A DNA stretch of 57,124 nt from JBBQXY01 sp038209195 (GCA_038209195.1 JBBQXY010000015.1:1-57124), one strand, 5' to 3'; numbered from the stretch's first letter, positions 24,681 to 33,942 are shown. The notes: generated by a model from the letters alone, not told the origin. Translations and numbers: made by a program.

Positions 24681-27350
24681 TCAGTGAGGTAACAATTTAT
24701 TGATATCAACACTGCCTTTGAAACAGAACGGCACTGGTGTGGGCTGCGCCGCGATGCCCTCGATGGGTGGTGCCTGGATTAACAATACCAGCATTTCCGT
24801 ATTGGCTGCACAGCCGATAGAGGTGCTGGTATGCACTGAGATGAGCTTCACCCCTTTGAGTTCGCCGCGCAGGGCTGGCATAAGTGAACTAATCATCATC
24901 TGGTTGACAGCCTGTCCCATACTTGCCGCTGCGGCAGTACCAGCGTCTAAACCATCGCGTTTCAGACGAATAACGTGCAATTGGATGTTCTGCTGCTTAT
25001 CAATGCCGAGGGTACTATCCATCTCGATAGGCATGACGCGATGAATACCGTTGGCGTCGATGTGCAAGTTCAGGCTCAAAATCAAACCATCGTTGGGCGT
25101 AGGCACCACTTTCAGGTCTGTCAATGCGCCTTGCTGTAGGCCCAGTTGCGAGACGAAGAGCGAGGTGAGCGCGCCCTGATCGAGGGCCAGTTGAATCATG
25201 CGCGGCCCCGCAATGGGCGTTGCCGTTGGTGTGTCGGTGGCACTGGTTAGGCCACCGGGCGTTGTGGTGCTCGTGGTATCAGGTGTTTGCCACATGAAGG
25301 CTGCGAAAACACCGCCAATGATGAGCAATAAAACTAGCACAATACTGATAATGGCTATCACCATGCGGCGTCGCTTGTGCGGTGGTCGCCCCCCGTTCCC
25401 GCCGTTTCCATCTGGCCCATCGGGTGGAGGGGTAGGTGGTAGTCCGACAAAGGTAGGTGGGTCTGGATCACGCAGAATATCTGCCGCGCCCAGCGACAAT
25501 GGTACAACTGGTGTTGCCAGACCCGCCACCGTCTCGTCATCTTGAGGTGCAGGCATCTCTGGCTCTGGCACAAAGGACGGTGGCACGATTTCTGGTGCTT
25601 CCAACTCACTGATCGCCTCTGAGTTGCCCCAGAGGAAGAACGCGGGAATGATAGCGATGAGGCAGATGACCATCGAAAGGAAGAAGACCGCGCTATAGAC
25701 CGTGTGCGCGGACTGAATGATATGCGTGCCATAGCCCTTTGACCACTCGGCGAATTGTGCGGTGGTAGCCGTCAATGGTAAGGATGGGTACGTCGAGGCC
25801 AATTGTTTGAAGTAGGCCAAGGCCCACGAGGTCAGGGCCGCCAACCCCAACATCATTCCGACCATGCGTAGAGAGGTGACAACAGCGGAACCCATGCCCG
25901 CTTGCTTTGCTTTGACCGCGTTGATCGCTGTGGTGCCGATGGGGGCAATGACCAGGCCAAAGCCAAAGCCAGCAGTGATGGTGCTAATGGTGATCTGGTT
26001 CCAACCCACGTTCATAGGCCAACGGCTCATCAGGTAGAAGCCGACAGCGGTGAAGAGCAGTCCCAGCACACCGGTAAAGCGACAAGTGATGCGGCTACAG
26101 AGCCAGCCGCCAAGCAGCGCACCAAGCGGAATCATGGCGGTCAGACGGAGCAGGGCCAGACCACTATCAAGGACCGGGCGTTGTAGCACCGTATCGACAA
26201 AGATGGGAATGTCAGCCATGGCGATGATCAGTGCTGCTCCCACGAATAGACTGACCAGCGAGGTCGCGCTAAACGGAAAGCGTTTGAAGAGCGAGAGATC
26301 TACCACAGGCCAGCGTCGCTTGCGTTCCACCAGCACAAAAGCCACCAGGAAGACTACCGCCAGAGCAAGGGAGAGGGGATTGTTTTGCGGAGCGGGTACG
26401 TTGGTTGGTGTCGGGCCAAGATCGGTTCCCTGTTGGGCCAGTCCCAGGCTCAAACAGGTAAGAGCCAGGCCCAAGAGAATGGCTCCAATCCAATCAATGC
26501 TTTCATGTAAGCGTGTGCTTCGTGGGATGAGAAACCACGCTCCAATCATCAAGCCAATCACGATAGGTATATTGAAATAGAAAATGTCCTGCCAGCCAAA
26601 TTGTTGCACGATAACGGCCCCATAAAGTGGGCCTACGACACCACCTGCTTCTGTCACGGCACCAATGATACCAAGGGCCACGCCGCGTCGCTCTTGCCCA
26701 TAGAAATCGCCCGCGATAGCCATTGCTACTGGAACGACCGCTCCTCCGCCGATTGCCTGAATGAAACGAGCGGCAATCAACCAGATCAAGCCCGGTGAAG
26801 AGGTATCAAGATTGATGGCATTCAAGAAGCTTACATCCCACATTTGTCCGAAGACGGGCGCGAGGCCACAGAGGATAGAGCCTACGCCAAAAATGGTCAG
26901 GCAGAGTAAAAAGATGCGCCGTCGCCCGAAGATATCGGAGACGCGCCCCATCAGCGGCATGGCAATGATAAACCCTAACAGGTATGCGCTGATAATCCAC
27001 GCCGCGTGGTCGAGCTTAGTTGGTCCAATATTCAAACTGTTTATGATCGGAGGTAGGGCCGTTACTACCACCGTCTGATCCATCGCCGTGAAGAAGACAC
27101 TAATACAGGCAATGGTCAGTGCAGCTAGCGCGACGCTTCTGCTGCCGGTCGAACTCGCAGGCGTTTTTGTTGGTGTGAGAATCTGCTTGAAGGAGTTGGT
27201 CACTTGCTTGCTTAGCGACTCGCGTTGGGCATCACCGTCTCCCTCATTTGGCAACCCCGTTGGTGTGTCAGTTGGTATCTCTTGCGCTGACGAAACATTC
27301 CGTTTGCGCAAGCTGGAGGTTGTCTCTTTGTCGTCTTCTAAGGTGTACAT
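24681..27350 (-). CDS. DHA2-type 14-TM MFS exporter with extra extracytoplasmic domain
   Basis: An 889-residue protein. Residues about 70-595 form an EmrB/QacA-like major facilitator with motif A GRVSDIFGRRR and motif C-like GGVVGPLYGAV. A Pro/Glu-rich, then Gly-rich cytoplasmic linker follows. A further membrane helix lies at about 663-687 (IAIISIVLVLLLIIGGVFAAF). The last 175 residues would be outside (LALDQGALTSLFVSQLG, LNLHIDANGIHRVMPIEM, PVPFCFKGSVDI). A drug exporter normally ends after helix 14, so this tail is an added module. It looks strand-rich and may bind lipid. The gene lies between an LprG-like lipoprotein gene and an exported protein gene. The start follows AGGGGGGAAG. Confidence 0.88.
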   Translation of the reverse strand: MYTLEDDKETTSSLRKRNVSSAQEIPTDTPTGLPNEGDGDAQRESLSKQVTNSFKQILTPTKTPASSTGSRSVALAALTIACISVFFTAMDQTVVVTALPPIINSLNIGPTKLDHAAWIISAYLLGFIIAMPLMGRVSDIFGRRRIFLLCLTIFGVGSILCGLAPVFGQMWDVSFLNAINLDTSSPGLIWLIAARFIQAIGGGAVVPVAMAIAGDFYGQERRGVALGIIGAVTEAGGVVGPLYGAVIVQQFGWQDIFYFNIPIVIGLMIGAWFLIPRSTRLHESIDWIGAILLGLALTCLSLGLAQQGTDLGPTPTNVPAPQNNPLSLALAVVFLVAFVLVERKRRWPVVDLSLFKRFPFSATSLVSLFVGAALIIAMADIPIFVDTVLQRPVLDSGLALLRLTAMIPLGALLGGWLCSRITCRFTGVLGLLFTAVGFYLMSRWPMNVGWNQITISTITAGFGFGLVIAPIGTTAINAVKAKQAGMGSAVVTSLRMVGMMLGLAALTSWALAYFKQLASTYPSLPLTATTAQFAEWSKGYGTHIIQSAHTVYSAVFFLSMVICLIAIIPAFFLWGNSEAISELEAPEIVPPSFVPEPEMPAPQDDETVAGLATPVVPLSLGAADILRDPDPPTFVGLPPTPPPDGPDGNGGNGGRPPHKRRRMVIAIISIVLVLLLIIGGVFAAFMWQTPDTTSTTTPGGLTSATDTPTATPIAGPRMIQLALDQGALTSLFVSQLGLQQGALTDLKVVPTPNDGLILSLNLHIDANGIHRVMPIEMDSTLGIDKQQNIQLHVIRLKRDGLDAGTAAAASMGQAVNQMMISSLMPALRGELKGVKLISVHTSTSIGCAANTEMLVLLIQAPPIEGIAAQPTPVPFCFKGSVDINKLLPH

Positions 27351-27434
27351 CTTCCCCCCTGGTCATTGTGCTGAAAGATGGATCGATTAAGAATTGTAGG
27401 GACGCCATTTATTGCGTACTTACGAAGATGATCA

Positions 27435-28181
27435 TTAAATTTGTGGAGCAATGATACTAACTATTTCATTATAGTTCGAGATTAAGAACGTTCGAGAGGT
27501 ACTCGTGGTATCACCTGTGGCTGCCACTCCATTTACTACCAATTGATATGGCAATGAATCGCTTTTTCCGATACAGGTGCTGGCCTGTAGCATGGTTCCC
27601 GCTGGCACGCCGCCGCCCGTGAAAAAAGCCAGGTATTTGGCATCGAGTTGACCCGTCACTCGCCAGCATGCTGTGCCGTTCACCGAATCATCCGTGGGTT
27701 GGCTGACATTTTGTACTTTGTTGACCAACGAGATGATCCCCGTATCGGGATTGGTGAGCGTGCGCGGATCGAGCACGCCCTTGATGACGCGCCACTGTCC
27801 CGTGATGGGGTCGGTGATAAACTGGTTGTCGCCGACACTGATTAAGTTCACAGTAACGGACTGCCCCGATAGAATGACGACCGCCTGGGCTTTGACCTTA
27901 TCGGGCATCACGACATCGCCATTGGCACTCCGAATCTGGATCTGGCTGCTTGAAGCGGTGCCGGGATTAGCAACCGACATCACTACATGAAACGCGGTCA
28001 CGTTGCGGAAATTTTTTGTCAGCGCGGTCAATAATTGTTGGGTTGTTGGCTTTGGGCCATTCGCTAACGTGGTGGTAGCATGCTGCCACGGTAATGAGCA
28101 GCCGGTGAAGAGTACTGCCCCTGCCACAAAGAGCAGGAGGAACGTTAGGACGCGTCCCAGCGAGGTACGAGATGAAAACAT
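27435..28181 (-). CDS. LppX/LprA/F/G-family lipoprotein
   Basis: A 248-residue protein with a lipoprotein signal ending in AVLFTGC, then an extracytoplasmic domain. The layout fits the LppX_LprAFG family: LLTALTKNFRNVTAFHVVMS near the start, then GDVVMPDKVKAQAVV, VDQ-like strand patterns, and the end RTFLISNYNEIVSIIAP. That end corresponds to the family's closing 'LSD-F-x-x-PV-x-I-x-x-P' strand. Mycobacterial LprG carries triacylglycerides and lipoarabinomannan in a hydrophobic pocket and is encoded next to the MFS exporter P55. The same order occurs here, 84 bases before the MFS gene. ATG 28181 has GGGGAGGC eight bases upstream. The -3 residue of the lipobox is Phe rather than Leu. Confidence 0.82.
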   Translation of the reverse strand: MFSSRTSLGRVLTFLLLFVAGAVLFTGCSLPWQHATTTLANGPKPTTQQLLTALTKNFRNVTAFHVVMSVANPGTASSSQIQIRSANGDVVMPDKVKAQAVVILSGQSVTVNLISVGDNQFITDPITGQWRVIKGVLDPRTLTNPDTGIISLVNKVQNVSQPTDDSVNGTACWRVTGQLDAKYLAFFTGGGVPAGTMLQASTCIGKSDSLPYQLVVNGVAATGDTTSTSRTFLISNYNEIVSIIAPQI

Positions 28182-28287
28182 ACAGTAATGCCTCCCCAAA
28201 TCTGGTCTATAAAATAGTGTTGCTGAAAGAAATCAACGTGAGCAATAGACGCTTTGGGATGATTGGTACTTTATGGTGAGTGTTGCA

Positions 28288-28338
28288 ACAAGAAGACACG
28301 CCCTGGCACGTATTGTATACCAGGGCGTGTCTTCTTGT
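28288..28338 (-). terminator. Hairpin terminator after pcrA
   Basis: 19-bp perfect arms at 28288-28306 and 28320-28338, three bases beyond the pcrA stop. It separates pcrA from the LprG-like cassette. Confidence 0.8.
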
Positions 28339-28341
28339 CGA

Positions 28342-30795
28342 TTACAGCTTTTCTAATTTGGCGAAATCCATGCTCAGCCGTTTTTTCCCGGCTTTGCCAT
28401 GGAACTGCACTTCGACGAACTCTGTTCCTTGCTCCATGTCGCTTTTCAAGATGGTGCCATCACCAAATTTGTCGTGGCGCACTTTATCGCCCGGCTTATA
28501 CTGTTGGCTCTTTGGCTTGACAGGTGGCGCTGGTGGTATAGGTGGTTGCGCTGAAGGCGTCTTTTTTTTCGCTGCTGGTGGCACTGTTGGTGATGAATAC
28601 GAGCCGGTGCGCGGTGTCAGCTTAGGCGGTATAGTATTGCTGCCATAATTACTTGGGTTACCACTGCCAAAGACGCGTCCGGTATCGTATGACGAAGAGT
28701 TATCCTGGTTGAAATCGTCATCATCATCCCAGCTATTACGGCGTGTTGGGCGGTTGCCGAAACTGGTGCGAATACCACCTGCTTCGCGGCTATTGGCATT
28801 CGGATTGGAGATAAGGTCTTGAGGGATGTCGCTCAAAAAGCGCGACGGCTCAGTTGCATGCGTTTCACCAAAAAACGAGCGGCGATAGGCGCGCACGAGG
28901 TAAAGCCGATGCATCGCGCGGGTGAAGCCAACGTAGGCCAGGCGACGTTCCTCCTCCAACTGCTCCGGCTTATCCACGGAACGGGAGTGTGGCAAGGAAC
29001 CCTCGTCCATGCCGACAATAAAAACCACTGGATATTCCAGCCCCTTGGCGGCATGCAGCGTAATCAGCGTCACGGCGTCCTTATTTTCTTCTTGGATAAT
29101 TGTACCATTCTCGCTCGTCTGCGCCGTATCTGCTCCGCCGACCAGCGCGACATTTTCCAGGAACAATTCAAGGGCAATGTGAGTTTCAATCTCGGCATAG
29201 TCGTCCGCCACGCGGCGCAATTCGAGCACGTTGGCCCAACGATCCAGGTCTCCTTCCGGCACATCCCGTAACTCAGGTCCATAGCCACTGCGTTCAGCAA
29301 TTCTATCCAGCAATTCGGGGAGATGCAGTTCGTCAATCGCTCCGCTGAGATCATTCATCAGGCGTGCGAATTCGCCCAACGCGGCTTTCGCGCCTTTAGC
29401 CAGCGTTGGATGGTGCTCTATCTGCTGAATTGCTTCAAAGAGCGAGAGGCTTTTCGCGCTGGCCCACAGTTGCAATTCGCCCAGTGTTTTGGGGCCAATC
29501 TTGCGGTTCGGCACATTGATAATGCGTTTGAGGCTCAACTCATCTTGCGGATTCGCCAGCAAACGCAGGTAGGCCAGCATATCTTTGATTTCTTTGCGTT
29601 CATAGAACTTGCGGCTACCAATCACTTTGTAAGGAATATTCGCCCGCAGAAATTGCTCTTCTAAAGCACGCGATTGCGCGTTGGTGCGGTACATAACGGC
29701 AACATCGCTGCGCTTCTCAATATCGCCGCGTGCCAGCAAGCGATTGATTTCACGGGCGGTGAATAGCCCTTCCTCTTCTTCGTTGTAGGCCTCGTGGAGA
29801 ATAATGCTTTCGCCCGACCCCAGTGCTGTCCACAACTTCTTATCTTTGCGCTGTCGATTGCGTCGCACTACATTCTGCGCGGCATCGAGGATGGTCTGTG
29901 TCGAGCGGTAGTTCTGTTCCAACATGATGATCTTCGTATTGGGAAAATCTTCCTCGAAACGCAGCACGTTCTCGGCGCTGGCCCCGCGCCAGGTATAGAT
30001 CATCTGGTCATCATCGCCCACCACGCAAACGTTGCGCCGTCCATCGGGATGATCTTGCGTCCCATACCCCAATTGACGGATGAGCTTATACTGCGGCAAG
30101 TTACAATCCTGGAACTCGTCAACATGGATGTAGTGCCAACGCGATTGATAGTGTTGCAACACGCTGGGTTCGCGCCGCCACAACTGCTCGGTGAGCAAAA
30201 GCAGATCATCGAAATCAACGCTATTATTGGCACGCAACAGCTTTTGATAAACTTTATAGACGCGAGCGGCGACCTCTTCAAAATATTTGGCGGCTTGTTC
30301 CGCCATCTGTTCAGGGCGCAGGAGATCATTTTTTGCCCTTGAGATCATGCCCTGCATCACGGCTACTCTGTACTGCTTCTCGTCCAGGTTCAACTCTCTG
30401 ATGGCTTGCTTGATGAGTGTAGTCTGGTCATCTGTATCGAGAATGACAAAGGACTTGTTGAGTCCCACGGGTGCCAGATAGTCGGCCTCAATGCGCAGCA
30501 CGCGGGCGCAGATAGCATGGAACGTGCCAATGGTCATCTCTTTGGACTCGTTGATGCCTACGAGCTTCTCCAGTCGCTCGCGCATCTCTTTCGCGGCTTT
30601 ATTAGTGAAGGTAACGGCCAGGATTTTCCAGGGCGAAACATGCTCGTGCTGGACAAGATACGCGATACGGTGGGTGATGACGCGCGTCTTGCCACTGCCC
30701 GGCCCAGCCAGAATAAGCACCGGCCCCTCAGTCGTGGTAACGGCCTGCTTCTGCGGTTCATTCAACCCTGCCAATAAATCTTTATGTTCTAACAT
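28342..30795 (-). CDS. pcrA: ATP-dependent DNA helicase, PcrA/UvrD family
   Basis: An 817-residue superfamily 1A helicase. The Q motif and Walker A are in LNEPQKQAV and LILAGPGSGKTRV. Motif Ia is TFTNKAAKEMRERL. Walker B/motif II is VDEFQDCN, motif III is GDDDQMIYTWRGA, motif IV is LEQNYRS, motif V is VTLITLHAAKGLEYPVVF and motif VI is EEERRLAYVGFTRA. The C-terminal end after a Pro-rich linker (VKPKSQQYKPGDKVRHDKFGDG) is the small Tudor-like PcrA domain that contacts RNA polymerase in Firmicutes. It acts in repair and in removing stalled polymerase. It is five bases behind the Rpn nuclease gene. Confidence 0.95.
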   Translation of the reverse strand: MLEHKDLLAGLNEPQKQAVTTTEGPVLILAGPGSGKTRVITHRIAYLVQHEHVSPWKILAVTFTNKAAKEMRERLEKLVGINESKEMTIGTFHAICARVLRIEADYLAPVGLNKSFVILDTDDQTTLIKQAIRELNLDEKQYRVAVMQGMISRAKNDLLRPEQMAEQAAKYFEEVAARVYKVYQKLLRANNSVDFDDLLLLTEQLWRREPSVLQHYQSRWHYIHVDEFQDCNLPQYKLIRQLGYGTQDHPDGRRNVCVVGDDDQMIYTWRGASAENVLRFEEDFPNTKIIMLEQNYRSTQTILDAAQNVVRRNRQRKDKKLWTALGSGESIILHEAYNEEEEGLFTAREINRLLARGDIEKRSDVAVMYRTNAQSRALEEQFLRANIPYKVIGSRKFYERKEIKDMLAYLRLLANPQDELSLKRIINVPNRKIGPKTLGELQLWASAKSLSLFEAIQQIEHHPTLAKGAKAALGEFARLMNDLSGAIDELHLPELLDRIAERSGYGPELRDVPEGDLDRWANVLELRRVADDYAEIETHIALELFLENVALVGGADTAQTSENGTIIQEENKDAVTLITLHAAKGLEYPVVFIVGMDEGSLPHSRSVDKPEQLEEERRLAYVGFTRAMHRLYLVRAYRRSFFGETHATEPSRFLSDIPQDLISNPNANSREAGGIRTSFGNRPTRRNSWDDDDDFNQDNSSSYDTGRVFGSGNPSNYGSNTIPPKLTPRTGSYSSPTVPPAAKKKTPSAQPPIPPAPPVKPKSQQYKPGDKVRHDKFGDGTILKSDMEQGTEFVEVQFHGKAGKKRLSMDFAKLEKL

Positions 30796-30800
30796 TTATC

Positions 30801-31766
30801 TCACGCTGCCGAAGGCCTGAGTATCCAACGGACCATCGCCTCATCCGGTGCTGTTGAGAGTTTTTCAACCAAGTAATAGAGTACGGGTGCTTCATTAACC
30901 TGGGTTACTCGCTGCTCAGCCAATTCGGAGAGCTCTGGAAAACGTCCCCGAACAATTCCTACCACCGCTTGCTGCAAGCCCTTTATCTCTCCTTTAACCT
31001 CGCCTTGAGCTAAGCCTTGAGCTAAGCCTTGAGCTAAGCCTTGAGCTTGGTTTTTTTCGCGTATCTCTCTCATTTTGGGGTCTTTTTCCATTAAATCGTC
31101 CCACATGTTCAATCTCTCCTGTACTCGGCGTTTGTCGTCTGGGGGCACGACATCAGCCCGTCGCAACAATATACCTAGCCATCTCAGTTGTCGCGCTAAT
31201 TTTGTCTCATCATGCGTGTAGTATTCTGCTAACTCTTCAATTGCCTGGTTGAGTAGTGCTTCATTGGCACCTTTCATGGCAGGCAGGAGAGCATACAAGC
31301 TTACTATATGCTCAATTATAAACTGCCGGGCATCCATTTTCCACAAGCAGAGAACGCGAAAGTGGAATGTGAGAATTTCCTCGTCTTCGTCCATCTCTCG
31401 CAAAGGTGATTCTGCAACACTCGTTTCAAAAGGATAGATAATAAATGAAAGCACTGGCAATCCGTTAAATTTACGAAGCAAGTAGGCGTGATAGTCCAAC
31501 AGTCGATAAGCCATCTTGCTATTTGAACCAGTTTCCAGTTCCATATGCATGATCTTGTGCTTGTTTTTTTGCTTGACTTTGTAGACCCGGTCCATCCGTA
31601 ATGGTGATCTGAGTGCCTCAACATTCACCGTTTCCAGGAACTCGGCTCCGGGCAAGAAAACCGGTAGTATTTCTGCTTCCTGACCTTCAAACAACGACTT
31701 GAGTACGTTATCGAATGGTTGCTCTTGAGAATATTGCTCTACTACTTTCTTTTGTCGTTTTGCCAT
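30801..31766 (-). CDS. Rpn-family PD-(D/E)XK nuclease-like protein
   Basis: A 321-residue protein with the N-terminal pattern of Rpn/YhgA-type nucleases: FDNVLKSLFEGQ, the strand MHMELETGSNSKMAYRLLDY with acidic and lysine residues, and VLSFIIYPFE. The C-terminal part is a helical tail with an in-frame AQGL repeat and a GIVRGRFPELSELAEQRV end similar to DUF4351 tails. Family members promote RecA-independent recombination and are linked to transposase relatives. ATG 31766 is preferred, giving MAKRQKKVVEQYS. It ends five bases before pcrA, so both are likely cotranscribed. Confidence 0.8.
   Translation of the reverse strand: MAKRQKKVVEQYSQEQPFDNVLKSLFEGQEAEILPVFLPGAEFLETVNVEALRSPLRMDRVYKVKQKNKHKIMHMELETGSNSKMAYRLLDYHAYLLRKFNGLPVLSFIIYPFETSVAESPLREMDEDEEILTFHFRVLCLWKMDARQFIIEHIVSLYALLPAMKGANEALLNQAIEELAEYYTHDETKLARQLRWLGILLRRADVVPPDDKRRVQERLNMWDDLMEKDPKMREIREKNQAQGLAQGLAQGLAQGEVKGEIKGLQQAVVGIVRGRFPELSELAEQRVTQVNEAPVLYYLVEKLSTAPDEAMVRWILRPSAA
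31002..31049 (-). repeat. 12-bp tandem repeat in the Rpn-like gene
   Basis: Four tandem copies of GCCTTGAGCTAA (the last imperfect) code for repeats of Leu-Ala-Gln-Gly in a flexible linker. A change in copy number would keep the frame. Confidence 0.9.
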
Positions 31767-31840
31767 AGATGTACATATGCCCTTCCACGTAATCTGCAAG
31801 TATCATATCACGGGGCTGAACTATAGACAAGTTTGTGTTG

Positions 31841-33706
31841 TTATGGCGCAATCCATACCTGAACCGTCTTGTCCTCGCTGGCGGAGGCGATAAACTTGCC
31901 ATTGGGCGACCAGGCCAGCGCATGCACCTGCTTTTGGTGCTGGCGATAGGTGAAGATATTTTTACCTGTCAGGCCGTCCCAGATATGAATCGTGCCATCT
32001 TTGCCACCGGAGGCTATAGCTTTACCGTTGGGCGACCAGGCCACAGCGGAGACATGACAGCGGTGATCGTGGTAGATCGTCACCTTGCTTTTCGCGAACA
32101 GGCCAGGTTTCGTCTCATCCCATACGTGGACGGTGCCATCCATACTGCCTGAAGCAATTCGCCCTGTAGATGACCATGCCAGGGCCAAAATCCCCCCGGT
32201 ATGCCCGTGATAGGTGAAGACATGGCTACCAGTGGTGGCGTCCCAGAGCTGTACTGTCTGATCGAGACTGCCTGAAGCGATACGTTTACCTGACGGCGAC
32301 CATGCCAGACAATTGACGCTGGAAGTATGGCCTCGATAGGTATAGACCTGCTCTCCACTGGTCGCATCCCAAACCTGTACCATTTGGTCATATCCGCCCG
32401 AAGCCAGATGCACCCCACTGGGCTCCCATGCCACAGTATTGACGTTTTTTGTATGCTCGCGGTAGGTTAGAAGACGACTTCCACTACTCACATCCCAGAC
32501 TTGCACCGTTTTATCCCACGAGCCAGAGGCGATGTGTTGCCCATCAGTTGACCATGCGACCGCGTGAACCCAGCTTGTATGGCCGTGACAGGTTAAGACC
32601 GTCTCTGTTGGAAGGAGCTTCCAGACCTGCACCGTCGCATCGTTGCTGCCAGAGACAATATATACGTCATCTCCAGGGGCAGAGGAAAGTATCCGTGGAG
32701 ACCATGCGACCGCCAGCACAGGAGCGGTATGCCCGTGATACGTACAGATGATGGTGCCAATAGGAGCAGCATCAGGCACAGGAGGGGTTCGTGCTGCTTC
32801 GCTGTTAATAGAAACCGTCTGAAAGGCATCTTCTGGCAAGGAGGCTGGCAGGACTGCGCTATGAGGCACCGAAATGAACGGCTGGGACGCTACACTGGCA
32901 AGACAGGCCTGTTCAAATGCTTGGGCAAATGCCGCAATATCTGCGAAGCGTTTGCTCGGTTCCTTCTCCAGGGTTCGTAGCACAACCTGCTCAACCGCAG
33001 GTGTGATAGTGGGAATTTTCTCATGGAGAGGCGCGGGAGATTGCAGGATATGTTGCATGGCGGTTTCAATGCTATAGCCATGAAAGGGATAATCTCCACA
33101 GAGCCACTCGTAGATTACGATGCCTAGCGCGTACTGGTCACTGGCAGGTGTCGGTTTACCACGCAGTTGTTCCGGTGCCATGTACGTAACTGTGCCCGCG
33201 ACATCTATTTTGGCAAGGGGTTGCCCACTTTGGGCGATAGCAGCGAGGCCAAAATCGCTGAGCACTATCTCGTCATGCCGACTTAACAGCAGGTTCTCTG
33301 GTTTAATATCGCGGTGAATCAGCTTCTCCTCGTGGGCATAGTGCAAGGCATCGGCTATCTGCTGAACGTAAGAAGCAATGGTGAGAAGCGGCACAACTGT
33401 GCCGCGTGGGTGCCGTTGCCGCAACGTACCATGTGGGGCATACTGCATGATGAGAAACGGCACGCCATCCTCGACGCCGAAATCGAGGACGCGCACGATA
33501 TGTGGGTGCTCCAGGCGCGCAATGGTACGGGCTTCATTGCGGAACTTCTCTAAATCGTCACTATCCAGGTGGGTATAGAGCACTTTAACCGCGGCCTGTG
33601 TGTTCAGGTGAATGTGTTCGCCAAGGTAAACCTCAGCAAAACCGCCCCGTCCGAGCAAGCGAACGAGGTGGTAATTTCCAAGCTGCTGTCCTACGAGGTC
33701 AGCCAT
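31841..33706 (-). CDS. Ser/Thr protein kinase with seven WD40 repeats
   Basis: A 621-residue cytoplasmic kinase with no membrane helix. The PknB-like domain spans residues 10-265, with LLGRGGFAEVYLG, AVKVL, HRDIKPEN (Asp133), SDFG and MAPEQLRG. From about 320 there are seven WD40 blades, each ending VQVW or a close variant (GHTSWVHAVAW, SGSWDKTVQVW and so on), enough for a full propeller. The catalytic aspartate has the same number as in the broken paralogue at 1325, and blade sequences are similar, so the two are recent relatives. Such proteins are typical of Ktedonobacteria, cyanobacteria and actinomycetes. Substrates are unknown. The gene is monocistronic. Confidence 0.93.
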   Translation of the reverse strand: MADLVGQQLGNYHLVRLLGRGGFAEVYLGEHIHLNTQAAVKVLYTHLDSDDLEKFRNEARTIARLEHPHIVRVLDFGVEDGVPFLIMQYAPHGTLRQRHPRGTVVPLLTIASYVQQIADALHYAHEEKLIHRDIKPENLLLSRHDEIVLSDFGLAAIAQSGQPLAKIDVAGTVTYMAPEQLRGKPTPASDQYALGIVIYEWLCGDYPFHGYSIETAMQHILQSPAPLHEKIPTITPAVEQVVLRTLEKEPSKRFADIAAFAQAFEQACLASVASQPFISVPHSAVLPASLPEDAFQTVSINSEAARTPPVPDAAPIGTIICTYHGHTAPVLAVAWSPRILSSAPGDDVYIVSGSNDATVQVWKLLPTETVLTCHGHTSWVHAVAWSTDGQHIASGSWDKTVQVWDVSSGSRLLTYREHTKNVNTVAWEPSGVHLASGGYDQMVQVWDATSGEQVYTYRGHTSSVNCLAWSPSGKRIASGSLDQTVQLWDATTGSHVFTYHGHTGGILALAWSSTGRIASGSMDGTVHVWDETKPGLFAKSKVTIYHDHRCHVSAVAWSPNGKAIASGGKDGTIHIWDGLTGKNIFTYRQHQKQVHALAWSPNGKFIASASEDKTVQVWIAP

Positions 33707-33823
33707 GGTTGCTATTCTCCCTTGGCAGAATGAGAAGGCCTGTTATTGTTTTTTCTTGTCACCTCCATTCTAGAAGAGCATAGAGGAGTGTGTCAAGCAA
33801 AATGGGCGCATCCGCAGAGACGA

Positions 33824-33841
33824 TCCCTTGCGGTCGCCCTG
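33824..33841. repeat. Half-copy of the GGGCGACCGCAAGG intergenic word
   Basis: CCCTTGCGGTCGCCCTGG repeats one end of the palindrome at 6378-6473. It lies in the 296-base gap between the kinase gene and groES. Confidence 0.7.
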
Positions 33842-33878
33842 GAATCATTCATGGACCCTGAAACTCCCCCAAATCCTC

Positions 33879-33907
33879 TTGCGATTCTGCTACTGATGGT
33901 GTATGAT
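33879..33907 (+). promoter_or_regulatory. Sigma-A-type promoter of groES-groEL
   Basis: TTGCGA (33879-33884) and TATGAT (33902-33907) are separated by 17 bases, nine bases before the CIRCE operator. Both hexamers match the housekeeping consensus at four or five positions. Confidence 0.78.
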
Positions 33908-33915
33908 AGGGGAGG

Positions 33916-33942
33916 TTCGCACTCTTGTTATGAGAGTGCTAA
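33916..33942 (+). promoter_or_regulatory. CIRCE operator for HrcA
   Basis: TTCGCACTC-N9-GAGTGCTAA matches the CIRCE consensus TTAGCACTC-N9-GAGTGCTAA. The right arm is perfect and the left arm differs at two bases, though GCACTC is kept. It covers the likely transcription start of groES, so HrcA would block transcription. hrcA itself is not in the window. Confidence 0.92.
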
